In this document: positions 23,144 through 31,196 of the stretch, piece by piece | How positions within the stretch are numbered: the first letter of the stretch is position 1 | How the letters are laid out: every line of letters starts with the position of its first letter | Origin: Nitrospira sp. | GTDB lineage: Bacteria; Nitrospirota; Nitrospiria; Nitrospirales; Nitrospiraceae | Length of the DNA stretch: 64,000 nt | NCBI GenBank assembly: GCA_022842445.1 | Contig: JALHPO010000001.1 | Location: 62,001 to 126,000, forward strand | Direction: 5' to 3' | The notes under the pieces: generated by a model | Databases searched by the model: none | What the model saw: only the letters and a program-made list of their open reading frames with translations | Told to the model about the DNA's origin: nothing | Position numbers and translations under genes: made by a program

Positions 23144-23248
23144 AAGAGCGAATGGCGTATGGCTGATGGTAGGGAACCGGAGAGGGATTCGAAGCGAGCG
23201 AATCCCATGATCCGATTACGTGCCATATGCTATCGGCCATCAGCTCTT
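23144..23248. repeat. Heptad-repeat palindrome, family A
   Basis: Left arm: AAGAGC then units GAATGGC, GTATGGC, TGATGGT (23144-23170). Right arm: units GCCATAT, GCTATCG, GCCATCA then GCTCTT (23222-23248). The arms pair imperfectly. Inside is a second hairpin GGATTCG/CGAATCC near 23185-23205. It lies downstream of the thiamine-binding-like gene and upstream of the pyr leader. No gene is present here. Confidence 0.75.
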
Positions 23249-23264
23249 ATTCCCTCCAGTCCGC

Positions 23265-23573
23265 TCACTGTTTGATTGAGCGCTTGAGCGTTTTTTCGAT
23301 GGTCGCCACTTTACTCTGTAACCGGCCCTTATGGCCTTTGCGATAATCCACCTTAACAGTGCAGGAAATGCGCTTGCAGTCCTTTCTCATCCGTTCATAA
23401 CATTGCTTTACAACGCCGAACACGTCATCCCATTCCCCTTCCAACACCGTGCCCATCGGATTCAACCGATAGGGCACTCCGCTCTTATCGATAATGTCGA
23501 GCGAGCGGGCCACATACTTCCCAACGCTCTCGCTCTTTCCCAGTGGCGACATACTGAATTCCAGCAATACCAT
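23265..23573 (-). CDS. Thiamine-binding-like protein, MTH1187/YqgV family (UPF0045)
   Basis: This 102-residue protein of the MTH1187 ferredoxin-like-fold family has characteristic segments LEFSMSPLGKSESVGKYVA near the N-terminus, MGTVLEGEWDDVF in the middle and a basic C-terminal helix. Some members bind thiamine or its precursors; the biological role is uncertain. The ATG at 23573 follows AAGGAGGAGTG; a GTG at 23576 is the alternative. It stands alone between two heptad-repeat elements. Confidence 0.8.
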   Translation of the reverse strand: MVLLEFSMSPLGKSESVGKYVARSLDIIDKSGVPYRLNPMGTVLEGEWDDVFGVVKQCYERMRKDCKRISCTVKVDYRKGHKGRLQSKVATIEKTLKRSIKQ

Positions 23574-23597
23574 CACTCCTCCTTCTGTCTCTTATCA

Positions 23598-23633
23598 CCT
23601 TACCCCTCACGCCTAACCCCCTTACCCTTCACG
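23598..23633. repeat. Half heptad element, family B
   Basis: A single arm of CCTTACC/CCTCACG/CCTAACC units in 7-bp steps, with one 1-base slip, lies between the thiamine-binding-like gene and the met8-like gene and runs into the latter's stop region. No complementary arm is visible, so it may be a decayed or partial copy. Confidence 0.6.
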
Positions 23634-24255
23634 TCTTCTTCCTCTCCAACCAGACCTTCGGATATTGCACCTTGCCCAACAGGCGAAAGCCATCTAAGGC
23701 TTCGCGCAGGAGCGCTCGGCGCTTCTCGGCATCCGGCTCATTTGCTTTGGCTTGTTCCCGCAATTCCCCCAGCCAATCCACAAAGGCGGCAAACTCAGGG
23801 TCCAAAATTCGCTCCAGATCTTCCTTCATAAAACCTGATAAGGCCGGCGCGACGCCGCTCGTGCTGATGGCCACTCGCGCATGGCCCGACGCCACCACCG
23901 CCGGCATCGTGACGCTCGAGGCTTCCGGAAAATCCACAGACCAGACCAACACCCCCTTCTCCTTTGCCTTGGCCAGCAGCGCCCTCGCAAAATCACGGTC
24001 ACCGCGCAGCGTATTCAACACCAAAATGGCATGTTCAAGATCCGTGTCCCGAAAATGCCGTCCACGATGAATCACCTTCGCCGAAGCCGCCAAGGTTCGC
24101 AACGTTTCGTTGAGCGTCGGGCTGATGACCGTGACGCGCGCGCCGGATTCGAGCAATCGTTGCGTTTTGTCCGACGCCTCATCATCTCCGCCGATCACCA
24201 ACACCGTCCAACTCTTTACATCAAGAACTAACGGGAAGCCCGGATTTGCAGCCAT
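23629..24255 (-). CDS. Precorrin-2 dehydrogenase / sirohydrochlorin ferrochelatase-like (Met8/CysG N-domain)
   Basis: This NAD-dependent enzyme would oxidise precorrin-2 to sirohydrochlorin for siroheme or heme d1. The N-terminal Rossmann segment VLVIGGDDEASDKTQRLLESGA, the motif near VNDFPEASS-type VWSVDFPEASSVTMPA and ISTSGVAPALSGFMKEDLE match the family. The ATG at 24255 lies behind AGGAG and gives 208 residues. It lacks the methyltransferase domain of full CysG. Position-wise it is a single gene with its own plausible promoter. Confidence 0.87.
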   Translation of the reverse strand: MAANPGFPLVLDVKSWTVLVIGGDDEASDKTQRLLESGARVTVISPTLNETLRTLAASAKVIHRGRHFRDTDLEHAILVLNTLRGDRDFARALLAKAKEKGVLVWSVDFPEASSVTMPAVVASGHARVAISTSGVAPALSGFMKEDLERILDPEFAAFVDWLGELREQAKANEPDAEKRRALLREALDGFRLLGKVQYPKVWLERKKT

Positions 24256-24288
24256 CGTCAACACTCCTAGCAAGTAAGTATTGCGCAC

Positions 24289-24318
24289 ATCATACAATAG
24301 GGGGTTTTAGAGCGTAAA
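24289..24318 (-). promoter_or_regulatory. Possible sigma-70-like promoter of the met8-like gene
   Basis: On the minus strand TTTACG and TATGAT are separated by 18 bases, ending about 34 bases before the ATG at 24255. The match is fair, and no experiment or conservation backs it. Confidence 0.35.
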
Positions 24319-24453
24319 CCAGGCAGTCTCTTTTTCTTGGCTGGAACTGTCGCTATAATGCGGCGTTACTGACCGCGAGACGAGAATGTTGGGTATTGAG
24401 TGAGGAGCACGGGCCAGTCCGGCCACTGACAATGAAGAACGACGACCGAACAA

Positions 24454-24999
24454 CTATGTTTCAGCCGGATCCGTATCTAACTCCATATTCCAGTAGAGAT
24501 AGTCACGCCAGCTTTCCGGCGTATTGCGGATACCGATGGTGATCGTGATAACTGGACTCCATCGCGGCTTCACCGGTCGTTTCTTCAACTTCATACCGGC
24601 TTCATCGGGCGTGCGGCCGCTCTTCCGGTTATTGCACCGCCAGCAGGCGGTCACAATATTTTCCCACGTCTTCTTACCGCCTTTGGCAATAGGCACGACA
24701 TGATCGAAGGTGAGTTCTTCCGTCCGGAACCGATGGTTGCAATACTGACAGGTGTAGCCGTCACGCGTGAAAATATTGATGCGGGAGAACTTGACGGCGC
24801 GGTGGCTGTCCTTCAGCCGCACCAGCTTGAGCAGCCGCATCACCGCCGGGAGCTTGATCGAGAGCGAGATACCGTGGATCTCACGGTCATAGACTTCGAG
24901 AACTTCGACTTTGCCCTGCCAGAGAAGCGCGATTGCTTTTTGCCAATGGACGACCCGGAGGGGTTCGTAGGTCGAATTCAGGAGGAGAGTCATTTCCAT
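24454..24999 (-). CDS. HNH endonuclease family protein
   Basis: This 181-residue protein has a central HNH fold: zinc pair CQYC, the LTFDHVVPIAKGGKK core, the conserved Asn in WENIVTACWRC and CWRCNNRKSGRT. The N-terminal 70 residues (LLNSTYEPLRVVHWQKAI) are the conserved partner domain often found with stand-alone genomic HNH proteins of unknown role. It starts at 24999 or 24993. It is not next to phage or restriction genes. The 155-base gap downstream contains nothing identified. Confidence 0.85.
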   Translation of the reverse strand: MEMTLLLNSTYEPLRVVHWQKAIALLWQGKVEVLEVYDREIHGISLSIKLPAVMRLLKLVRLKDSHRAVKFSRINIFTRDGYTCQYCNHRFRTEELTFDHVVPIAKGGKKTWENIVTACWRCNNRKSGRTPDEAGMKLKKRPVKPRWSPVITITIGIRNTPESWRDYLYWNMELDTDPAET

Positions 25000-25160
25000 G
25001 CAACAACCTCATTCCCAATCATGCCCCCTATGCGAGAGCGGAGATCGTTCGATGGGCCGGGATATGCTCCTGTATGTCTATGCCATATGCCTACAGTGAA
25101 ATCAAGCAATCGCCCCTCTCCCACAGGGCCCATAACCACACAACACGGGAAGAGCTCCCT

Positions 25161-25490
25161 ATGGTAAGCGACTTCACCACCGTCGCACAGGTTCAGGACA
25201 TCCCGCCGGGGACCGGACGCACCGTGGAGATCAAAGGTGTCTGGATCGCCGTCTTCAACATAGAGGGAACGTTCTACGCCATCGACAACGCCTGCCCCCA
25301 CGCCGGCGGTCCGCTGGGGGAGGGAAAACTATGCGGATCCGTCGTTGAATGTCCCTGGCACGGCTGGAAGTTCAACGTCGTCACCGGACAACGAGAGAAT
25401 AATCCAAACTTCGAAGTGCCTTGCTGCCAGGTTCGCGTGGAAGGGACCCACATCCAAATCTCATTGCCTCCCGGCTTGGCTGCGCCCTAA
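25161..25490 (+). CDS. Rieske [2Fe-2S] ferredoxin-like protein
   Basis: A soluble 109-residue Rieske protein of the NirD/BphF type. Ligands are C45 and H47 in CPHAGG, and C64 and H67 in CPWHGW. It would pass single electrons to an oxygenase or reductase, but no partner is encoded next to it. The ATG at 25161 follows GGAAGAG; the frame is open further upstream but lacks similarity there. It is divergent from the HNH gene. Confidence 0.88.
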   Translation: MVSDFTTVAQVQDIPPGTGRTVEIKGVWIAVFNIEGTFYAIDNACPHAGGPLGEGKLCGSVVECPWHGWKFNVVTGQRENNPNFEVPCCQVRVEGTHIQISLPPGLAAP

Positions 25491-25502
25491 CCCGTGAAGG
25501 GC

Positions 25503-25613
25503 AAGAGCGTATAGCCGATGGCGTATAGCAAAAACTCTTCATCTCAGTCTCGTGCCATACGCTATTGGCCATATGCTCTTCCTCCCGTTCTGGCCATACG
25601 CCATAGGCTCTTT
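25503..25613. repeat. Heptad-repeat palindrome, family A, reverse orientation
   Basis: AAGAGC plus three units (GTATAGC, CGATGGC, GTATAGC) at 25503-25529, a 24-base spacer, then GCCATAC, GCTATTG, GCCATAT and GCTCTT at 25554-25580. A short spacer leads to a further arm GCCATAC, GCCATAG, GCTCTTT at 25593-25613. The central spacer and the second spacer are near-perfect reverse complements of those in the element at 26786-26902, so the two are inverted copies of one element. Confidence 0.85.
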
Positions 25614-25658
25614 CACCCGACTGCGCTTCACGAGATACGAAACGTGCGGCATGAGCGC

Positions 25659-26177
25659 CTAAGATAGCGGCACTGGTGACTGTTCCGTATCCGGGTCTTT
25701 GGGCGTGACGCCATCCGCCGGCAGCGACGCCGCATTCACCTTCTTCAGCTTGAGATGCGCGTGCCAGATAAATTCCCGCTCAAACCACTGGCCGCGTACA
25801 CTTTGATCCCGCAATTGCACGCGAATTTCATACACATCGCCTTCGACATGCTTCACACGCCACTCCCCAAGCCGCACTCCCTGCCCGCGCTCCTTCATCG
25901 ATCGCACATGATGATTCATCGCGTCCAGGATCGTGCCGGAGCCGATGGCGCGGGAGGACTGCACGAGTGCCAACGCTTCCGCCTCGCGCTGGTCCTGCGT
26001 AGGAGGGGAAGGAGACAGCTGGTTCCAGGAATAGTAACCCGCCCCCAGCATCAGCACGACAACTGCCGCTACACGAATCAGCCTGATGACGACAGGCGAT
26101 GGAGACGACGACCTCGTATTGGAACGATCCTCAGCCATTGATTGAATCGGGAACCCATTTCGCGCCGAGACCGCCAT
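25659..26177 (-). CDS. Hypothetical single-pass membrane protein
   Basis: I do not recognise this protein. It has up to 172 residues: a short basic N-terminus, one transmembrane segment (VAAVVVLMLGAGYYSW) and an extracytoplasmic domain with alternating charged beta-like strands (GEWRVKHVEGDVYEIRVQL). The start may be 26177 or the ATG at 26138. It lies between the inverted heptad elements. It probably has a periplasmic role of unknown kind. Confidence 0.6.
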   Translation of the reverse strand: MAVSARNGFPIQSMAEDRSNTRSSSPSPVVIRLIRVAAVVVLMLGAGYYSWNQLSPSPPTQDQREAEALALVQSSRAIGSGTILDAMNHHVRSMKERGQGVRLGEWRVKHVEGDVYEIRVQLRDQSVRGQWFEREFIWHAHLKLKKVNAASLPADGVTPKDPDTEQSPVPLS

Positions 26178-26336
26178 GAGGGCAGCCTAGCCAGGACAGC
26201 GATTATCTTACCGTCTCATTCATGACAGTTCATCACGCAATCGTCAAGCCGCGTGGTGACGCAGGGCAACGCTTGTTTGACGAAAAGCCCGTGTGCTACA
26301 AATACCGGCAGTCATCAACACGCATGAGCGCATCGA

Positions 26337-26780
26337 ATGAAGTTTTTTCTATATGCCGATCATCTGAACCCCGTCCAGCTGAAGCGACGCGCCCCGGAGC
26401 ACCGGTTCCTCTACCTCGCCACACTGGCGGACCACACAATCAAGTTCTGCCGCTGGTCATCTCAATGGCGCTGCGGCCTCGCAAGCATCGTACCGTCGCC
26501 GGGTGAGAAAGTCTGGGGGGGTGTATTCGAGGTGACCGATGAGGATCTGAAGCTGATGGATGAGTTCGAGCAAGATGTCCCTCAGGGGGCCTATCGGCAC
26601 CTGCAAGTCACAGTGCTCAACGAAGCCGGATCGAAGGAACTCGTCACCACCTACGCTGCGAATCCGATCGGCAAATTCAAAGCCAAAGACCACTATCTCG
26701 ACTGGGTCATGAAAGGGCTTACACAGTGGAAACTTCCCCAAGAAGCAGTTCAACAGTGGGAATCGTATAGGCCACGATAG
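26337..26780 (+). CDS. Gamma-glutamylcyclotransferase-like (AIG2/GGCT fold) protein
   Basis: This 147-residue protein resembles the gamma-glutamylcyclotransferase fold: FLYADHLN at the N-terminus in place of the usual YGxL loop, VWGGVFEVTDEDLKLMDEFE containing the probable catalytic Glu, and a C-terminal YLDWVMKGL helix. Members cyclise gamma-glutamyl amines; the substrate here is unknown. It stands alone and its stop is followed at once by a heptad element. Confidence 0.75.
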   Translation: MKFFLYADHLNPVQLKRRAPEHRFLYLATLADHTIKFCRWSSQWRCGLASIVPSPGEKVWGGVFEVTDEDLKLMDEFEQDVPQGAYRHLQVTVLNEAGSKELVTTYAANPIGKFKAKDHYLDWVMKGLTQWKLPQEAVQQWESYRPR

Positions 26781-26785
26781 GCCCA

Positions 26786-26902
26786 GGGAGCGAATGGTTG
26801 ATGGCCGACGGCCAGAAAGGGAGCAAGAGCCTATGGCCAATAGCGTATGGCACGAGACTGAGATGAACAGTTTCCGCTATACGCCATAAGCCATACGCTC
26901 TT
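26786..26902. repeat. Heptad-repeat palindrome, family A, forward orientation
   Basis: Outer arm: GGGAGC plus GAATGGT, TGATGGC, CGACGGC. A 15-base spacer leads to AAGAGC plus CTATGGC, CAATAGC, GTATGGC, then a 24-base spacer starting ACGAGACTGAGATGAA, then GCTATAC, GCCATAA, GCCATAC and GCTCTT. It is the inverted counterpart of 25503-25613. The arms vary but their 7-bp phase and the spacers are conserved. Confidence 0.85.
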
Positions 26903-26985
26903 CGCTCTGTGCACGCTCAAGGCTAATATGGTATAAATTGCCGTTCGGATCTCATGAGAGGTTCGCTGTATCAATTGAGGAGACT

Positions 26986-27312
26986 ATGCCGAAACCTAAA
27001 TATCACATTCTCGTCTGCACCAACTCACGCCCACCAGGCCATCCAAAACCTTCATGTGGAAGCGCCGGAGCCGGACAGCTGCTCATGGCCTTCAACATGG
27101 GATTGATGCAACGCGCTGTGCCCCCGGGCCAGGTCCTGGTGAGCGCCACCGGCTGCCTCGGTCCCTGCGAACAGGGTCCGACGGTTGTCGTGTACCCGGA
27201 CAATACGTGGTACTCGAAGGTCACTGAGGCGGATGTCGCGACAATCCTGGACGAGCACATCACCAAGGGAACCCCGGTCGCGAAACTCAATCCAGATGCA
27301 GCATGGCGATAG
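26986..27312 (+). CDS. Thioredoxin-like [2Fe-2S] ferredoxin
   Basis: This 108-residue ferredoxin is of the shethna/NuoE-like thioredoxin fold. Cysteines lie at about 11 (HILVCTNSR), 24, 57 and 61 (GCLGPCEQGP), the family pattern for a [2Fe-2S] cluster. The ATG at 26986 sits behind GAGGAG. No redox partner gene is adjacent. Confidence 0.87.
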   Translation: MPKPKYHILVCTNSRPPGHPKPSCGSAGAGQLLMAFNMGLMQRAVPPGQVLVSATGCLGPCEQGPTVVVYPDNTWYSKVTEADVATILDEHITKGTPVAKLNPDAAWR

Positions 27313-27393
27313 GTTAAGCGACGAAGGTTGAGGCTCCATTGAAGCCCCCCCTTTGAGAGCTCAGCCAGTGCTGCGCCTTGACCATTTCACAGT

Positions 27394-27927
27394 ATGAAGA
27401 ACCAGGCATACGATATGACGAACTCACCAGCCCATGAACACAAGCACGATGCGCCACGGTCAATCAGCTGCATGGTGATCACCTGCAGCGACACGAGAAC
27501 GCCGGAGACCGACACGAGCGGGCAGCTTATCCAACAGCTGCTTGAGGCAAGTGGTCACAAGGTTGTGGCCTACCATATCGCAAAAGACGACCCGGGGCAG
27601 ATCACACATCGCATTGCGCTGGGAATTTGGAAGTATGCAGCCCAAATCATCATTGTCAACGGGGGAACCGGCATTTCCCGGCGAGACTCGACGTTCGAAG
27701 CAGTGAACAAGATGTTGGAGAAGCGGCTTGACGGATTTGGCGAAATCTTTCGGTTCCTCAGCTATCAAGAGATCGGGTCGCCCGCGATTATGAGCCGGGC
27801 TGTTGCCGGTATCATCGAAGGCCGCGTCGTGTTCTCAATCCCCGGCTCTGAGAACGCCGTCCGCCTGGCGATGGAAAAACTCATCCTGCCGGAACTGGGC
27901 CACCTCGTGAAAGAGCTCACGAAGTAA
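27394..27927 (+). CDS. moaB: Molybdenum cofactor biosynthesis protein MoaB
   Basis: MoaB/MogA proteins adenylylate molybdopterin. Family motifs SDTRTPETDTSGQL, NGGTGISRRD and SIPGSENAVRLAMEKLILPELGHL are clear in 177 residues. The start is 27394 or the ATG at 27415; the first ~20 residues are poorly conserved and His-rich. It stands alone, 81 bases after the ferredoxin gene, and converges with the CBS gene across a heptad element. Confidence 0.92.
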   Translation: MKNQAYDMTNSPAHEHKHDAPRSISCMVITCSDTRTPETDTSGQLIQQLLEASGHKVVAYHIAKDDPGQITHRIALGIWKYAAQIIIVNGGTGISRRDSTFEAVNKMLEKRLDGFGEIFRFLSYQEIGSPAIMSRAVAGIIEGRVVFSIPGSENAVRLAMEKLILPELGHLVKELTK

Positions 27928-27928
27928 C

Positions 27929-28015
27929 TGTGAGGCGTCAGGGGTGAGGGGTACGGCGCGAAAGTATCCTTCTTCGACCTCTTCTCGCCTAACGCCTCAC
28001 GTTTCACGCCTTACG
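27929..28015. repeat. Heptad-repeat palindrome, family B, between convergent genes
   Basis: Left units TGTGAGG, CGTCAGG, GGTGAGG, GGTACGG (27929-27956) face right units CGCCTAA, CGCCTCA, CGTTTCA, CGCCTTA (27986-28013). It fills almost the whole gap between the moaB stop and the stop of the opposing CBS gene, so it could serve both as a 3' hairpin; there is no T-run. Confidence 0.75.
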
Positions 28016-28020
28016 TCTTC

Positions 28021-28455
28021 CTAGTCCTGCGAGATTTTTGGTTCCGAATACGTCCCCCCTGCTGGAATCACCGACTGTGCGTATCGCTTATAATGCAACA
28101 GCAGATCGCGCACCGAGATCACGCCCACAATCGCGCCACCCTTCGTCACGCCAAGATGCCGAACGCCCAAGTCCGCCATCATGTCCTGGGCATCGTCGAT
28201 CGTGCTGTTCTCCTCGATCGTGCACACGGGGCTGGTCATGATCTTCTCAACCGTCAACTTGCCCAACGGCTTGCCGCTTGCCACGGCTCGTCGCACGATG
28301 TCCGTATCCGTGACGACACCGACCAACTGTTTCCCCTTCTTCACGAATAACGACCCCACCCGCGCCGTCCGCATCGTCTTGGCAGCGCTGGCAATCGAGG
28401 TCTTCGGCCCCACACTCTTAGGTTTCTTGTTCATGATCTTCGATACTGTGGACAT
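28021..28455 (-). CDS. CBS-domain protein
   Basis: A 144-residue protein made of two CBS repeats (MNKKPKSVGPKTSIASAAK... and IMTSPVCTIEENSTIDDAQ...), the adenosine-nucleotide-sensing Bateman module, with no catalytic domain. The segment GVVTDTDIVRRAV is typical. The regulatory target is unknown. It converges with moaB. Confidence 0.85.
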   Translation of the reverse strand: MSTVSKIMNKKPKSVGPKTSIASAAKTMRTARVGSLFVKKGKQLVGVVTDTDIVRRAVASGKPLGKLTVEKIMTSPVCTIEENSTIDDAQDMMADLGVRHLGVTKGGAIVGVISVRDLLLHYKRYAQSVIPAGGTYSEPKISQD

Positions 28456-28508
28456 GCTTTCCTCCCTTCTCCTGGCTGAGTTTTAACTGGATCGATTCCC
28501 AAAACCCG

Positions 28509-29537
28509 TTACACAGTCAGTACAATCTTGCCGAAGAACTTTCGGCTCAACATGAGTTCCTGTGCCGCACGCGCTTCCCGAAGCGGATAGGTGCGGTCGA
28601 TCACGGCCATCAATCGCTTCTGTCCGACTAGCTCCGCTGCCTTGACCAGTTCTGCACGGGTGCCCATGTAGGAGCCTTTGATCGTGAACTGGCGGGAATA
28701 GACATAGCGGAGGTCCAGCTTGACCTCTGCTCCGGTCGTGGCACCGCAGGTAATCAATCGGCCGCCCTTGGCCAGAGAGGCCAGGCACGTCTCCCAGACT
28801 TCCGGGCCGATGTGCTCGATGACTACGTCAACGCCCTTCCCTTCGGTCAGGAGCTTCACGCGCTCTGCCACCTTTTCTTTGCTGTGATTGATGACCGCGT
28901 CGGCGCCAAGCACCACGGCCTTGGGAATTTTCTCGTCGGAACCGACCGTCGTGATGACCCGCGCCCCGGCCAACTTCGCCAATTGAACGGCCATGCTCCC
29001 CACTCCGCTTCCCGCGCCCATAATCAGCACCATCTCTCCATGTTGCAGTCCAGCCAGCGCAAACAGCATGTGCGAGGCGGTCACGGAAACAAGCGGAAAA
29101 GCCGCAGCCTGCTCAAATGCCAGGTTCTCCGGTATCGGCAGGATATTGAGAAACGGCACCTTCACGTACTCGGCATAGCCACCATGCGTCTTCGCTCCGA
29201 CGATCCCGAAGGTACTGCAGAAATTATCCCGGCCGGCCAGACAATTCTCACACTTCCAACAACTGAGTCCCGGCGAGACAACCACCCGCGCGCCAACAGT
29301 TACTCCCTCAACCTGTGCCCCAATCTGCTCTACAACCCCTGCGATATCCGATCCGGATACATGAGGCAACGGAATCGGATAGGCAGGATTCCCCTGCCTG
29401 ATCCAAATGTCGAGATGGTTCAACGCGCAGGCCTTGACCCGAACAAGAACCTCTCCCGTACCGATCGTCGGCGTCGGCAAGTCTTCAAAGGTTAATTTTT
29501 CTGGCCCGCCATGTTCACGAAACAATACCGCTTTCAT
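28509..29537 (-). CDS. Zinc-containing alcohol dehydrogenase family (MDR) oxidoreductase
   Basis: This 342-residue medium-chain dehydrogenase/reductase has the structural zinc loop with four cysteines (SCWKCENCLAGRDNFC) and the Rossmann motif GAGSGVGSMAVQLAKLAGA. The position normally holding the first catalytic-zinc cysteine is an Asn/His (CALNHLDIW), so catalytic zinc binding is doubtful and a quinone-reductase-like reaction is possible. The substrate is unknown. Confidence 0.88.
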   Translation of the reverse strand: MKAVLFREHGGPEKLTFEDLPTPTIGTGEVLVRVKACALNHLDIWIRQGNPAYPIPLPHVSGSDIAGVVEQIGAQVEGVTVGARVVVSPGLSCWKCENCLAGRDNFCSTFGIVGAKTHGGYAEYVKVPFLNILPIPENLAFEQAAAFPLVSVTASHMLFALAGLQHGEMVLIMGAGSGVGSMAVQLAKLAGARVITTVGSDEKIPKAVVLGADAVINHSKEKVAERVKLLTEGKGVDVVIEHIGPEVWETCLASLAKGGRLITCGATTGAEVKLDLRYVYSRQFTIKGSYMGTRAELVKAAELVGQKRLMAVIDRTYPLREARAAQELMLSRKFFGKIVLTV

Positions 29538-29546
29538 TTCATACCA

Positions 29547-29570
29547 CCCCTACCGCCTCACTCCTTACGG
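29547..29570. repeat. Fragment of heptad element, family B
   Basis: Three consecutive units CCCCTAC, CGCCTCA, CTCCTTA followed by CGG sit just upstream of the MDR gene start. No partner arm is seen; the rest of the gap up to 29770 shows nothing else. Confidence 0.45.
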
Positions 29571-29770
29571 TTGAATCTTATTACTTTCTTCGTAACCAGA
29601 TCTCAGGATGATCAAAACGGCATGTCACAAGGCCGCAGGGAGCATGGCAGCTGAGGCGTACTTTTCTCACCCACCCTCCCCGAGCTGCCAGAGCAGCTCT
29701 TTCCCGATGGGGTACGTCGCAAGGAGACATGCGACTGAGCACGCAGTGAGATGGCGTTTTCATCATCCTG

Positions 29771-30700
29771 CTAGAATCTCAACGTCCCCTCCAATACCCG
29801 CACACACTGCCCTCCCACCTTGACGGATTGAATGATGTCGTCGTCTGAATCCACCCGGACATACACGCGCGAAGGCCGATCGATTTCATAGCCTTGCTCG
29901 GCGATAATTTCGGTGACCGGCCCCACATCAACGACGCCGTTTTGGACCAGATAGGCCCCCAAGGCGCCGCTCGCGCTGCCCGTCGCAGGATCTTCCAGAA
30001 TTCCGATTGACGGGGCAAACATCCTGGTATGCACCGTAGAAGAGGGCTCCACCGTGACAGTGGTAAACACCATGATGCCGTTCGCGCCATACCGGCGGCA
30101 CACATCCGCAATCGCCGAGGCATCGGGACGGATTGATCGGACTGCCGTCAGTGTCCGCACCGGGACGATCAATACCGGCAGTCCGGTGGAGACGGCTTCG
30201 ATCGGCCACTTAGTGTCGGCAATGACGTGCTTTGACAGGCCTAGGGCCGCGGCAACTTTGTAGAGATCCTCCGTCTCCTCGATTGGCCCAAGAAATTCCG
30301 GTTTGGGCTGTGTCATCACCACCTGCTCTACCTGCCCATCGTCCGCGTGCAGTTCGACGGGGAACAACCCGATATTGCACTCCTGCATCAGCCGCGTGAC
30401 CGGTTCTTTCACGGAGATGATTCCCAGCTCGGCCAGAATAAAGAAAGTGCCCAGGACCGGATGGCCGGCGAACGGAATTTCCTGCGTGGGAGTAAAGATG
30501 CGCAGCCGCGCCACGGCGGCCGGATCGGTCGGCGGGAAAACAAACACCGTCTCGGACAGATTCATTTCGCGCGCGATTTGCTGGAGCAGATCGTCGCTCA
30601 ACCCTTGCGCATCGGGGATAACGGCGACAGGATTCCCTCCGAACGGCTGGGAGGTAAACACGTCGGCCTGGTAAAACTTCAGCGACCGCGGCTCAGGCAT
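29771..30700 (-). CDS. PhzF-family isomerase/epimerase-like protein
   Basis: 309 residues of the PhzF/diaminopimelate-epimerase-like fold. Motifs are FTSQPFGGNPVAVI near the N-terminus, the probable catalytic Glu in EMNLSETVFV, PFAGHPVLGT and DPATGSASGALGAYL. PhzF isomerises a phenazine precursor, but most chromosomal homologues have unknown substrates and no phenazine genes occur here. It is a single gene. Confidence 0.88.
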   Translation of the reverse strand: MPEPRSLKFYQADVFTSQPFGGNPVAVIPDAQGLSDDLLQQIAREMNLSETVFVFPPTDPAAVARLRIFTPTQEIPFAGHPVLGTFFILAELGIISVKEPVTRLMQECNIGLFPVELHADDGQVEQVVMTQPKPEFLGPIEETEDLYKVAAALGLSKHVIADTKWPIEAVSTGLPVLIVPVRTLTAVRSIRPDASAIADVCRRYGANGIMVFTTVTVEPSSTVHTRMFAPSIGILEDPATGSASGALGAYLVQNGVVDVGPVTEIIAEQGYEIDRPSRVYVRVDSDDDIIQSVKVGGQCVRVLEGTLRF

Positions 30701-30802
30701 TCCGTCACGATACTCCTTCTGCTGAAAAATGGAAACCGGCGAAAGAACGGACCATCATCGACCTGATTTGACAGGTACCGCGCGGCTTTGTCACACTTGC
30801 GC

Positions 30803-31057
30803 ATGACCGATGACGCCGTCCCGCAAGAAATCACCCGTGCGCTCGAGATCCTGGGACTGACACTCCCCGTCACATCCGACGCGCTCGATCGGGCTAAACG
30901 GGTCCAACTCTACAACTGGAACCCGGCCCGTTACGCGAATCTCACGAACAACCCGACCCAATATATGACGGCCTACAAGAAGGCCGAAGAGATGACCAAG
31001 CTCGTCGAAGCCTCACATGCACTGCTCTCGGCGGTACTTGTGCCGGATGAGAGCTGA
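30803..31057 (+). CDS. Small J-domain-like protein lacking HPD
   Basis: This 84-residue protein has a spacing reminiscent of a J-domain: EILGLTLPVTSDALDRAKR, an NWNPARYANLTNNP segment where HPD would be expected, and a final helix KKAEEMTKLVEASHALLSA. The catalytic HPD is absent, so DnaK stimulation is doubtful. The family is not recognised with certainty. Its last codons and stop lie inside a heptad-repeat element (GAGAGC TGA). A TTG at 30788 is an alternative start. Confidence 0.6.
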   Translation: MTDDAVPQEITRALEILGLTLPVTSDALDRAKRVQLYNWNPARYANLTNNPTQYMTAYKKAEEMTKLVEASHALLSAVLVPDES

Positions 31058-31189
31058 TAGCGTATGGCGCATAGCACGTGAAGGACTGAGAGCTGATTGC
31101 CTCTAGCATATGGAAGAAGCTCCTCATTCCAATCTCATCCCATACTTCTTCATCCCGCTTGTGCCATAAGCCATTAGCTATACGCTCAT
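31049..31189. repeat. Heptad-repeat palindrome, family A, overlapping a gene end
   Basis: GAGAGC plus TGATAGC, GTATGGC, GCATAGC (31049-31075) faces GCCATAA, GCCATTA, GCTATAC, GCTCAT (31163-31189). A second, more decayed set of units (TGATTGC, CTCTAGC) lies inside, with a spacer resembling that of the copies at 25.5 and 26.8 kb. The left arm supplies the stop codon of the small J-like gene; the right end abuts the radical SAM gene. Confidence 0.75.
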
Positions 31190-31196
31190 TCTCTTA

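Noticed and set aside
23574-23628. Thiamine (TPP) riboswitch before the MTH1187-type gene
   Set aside because: The 5' gap is about 50 bases and mostly heptad units; no TPP core sequences are present.
27929-28015. Standard rho-independent terminator
   Set aside because: The inverted arms could form a hairpin but there is no T-run on either strand; I list it as a repeat, not a terminator.
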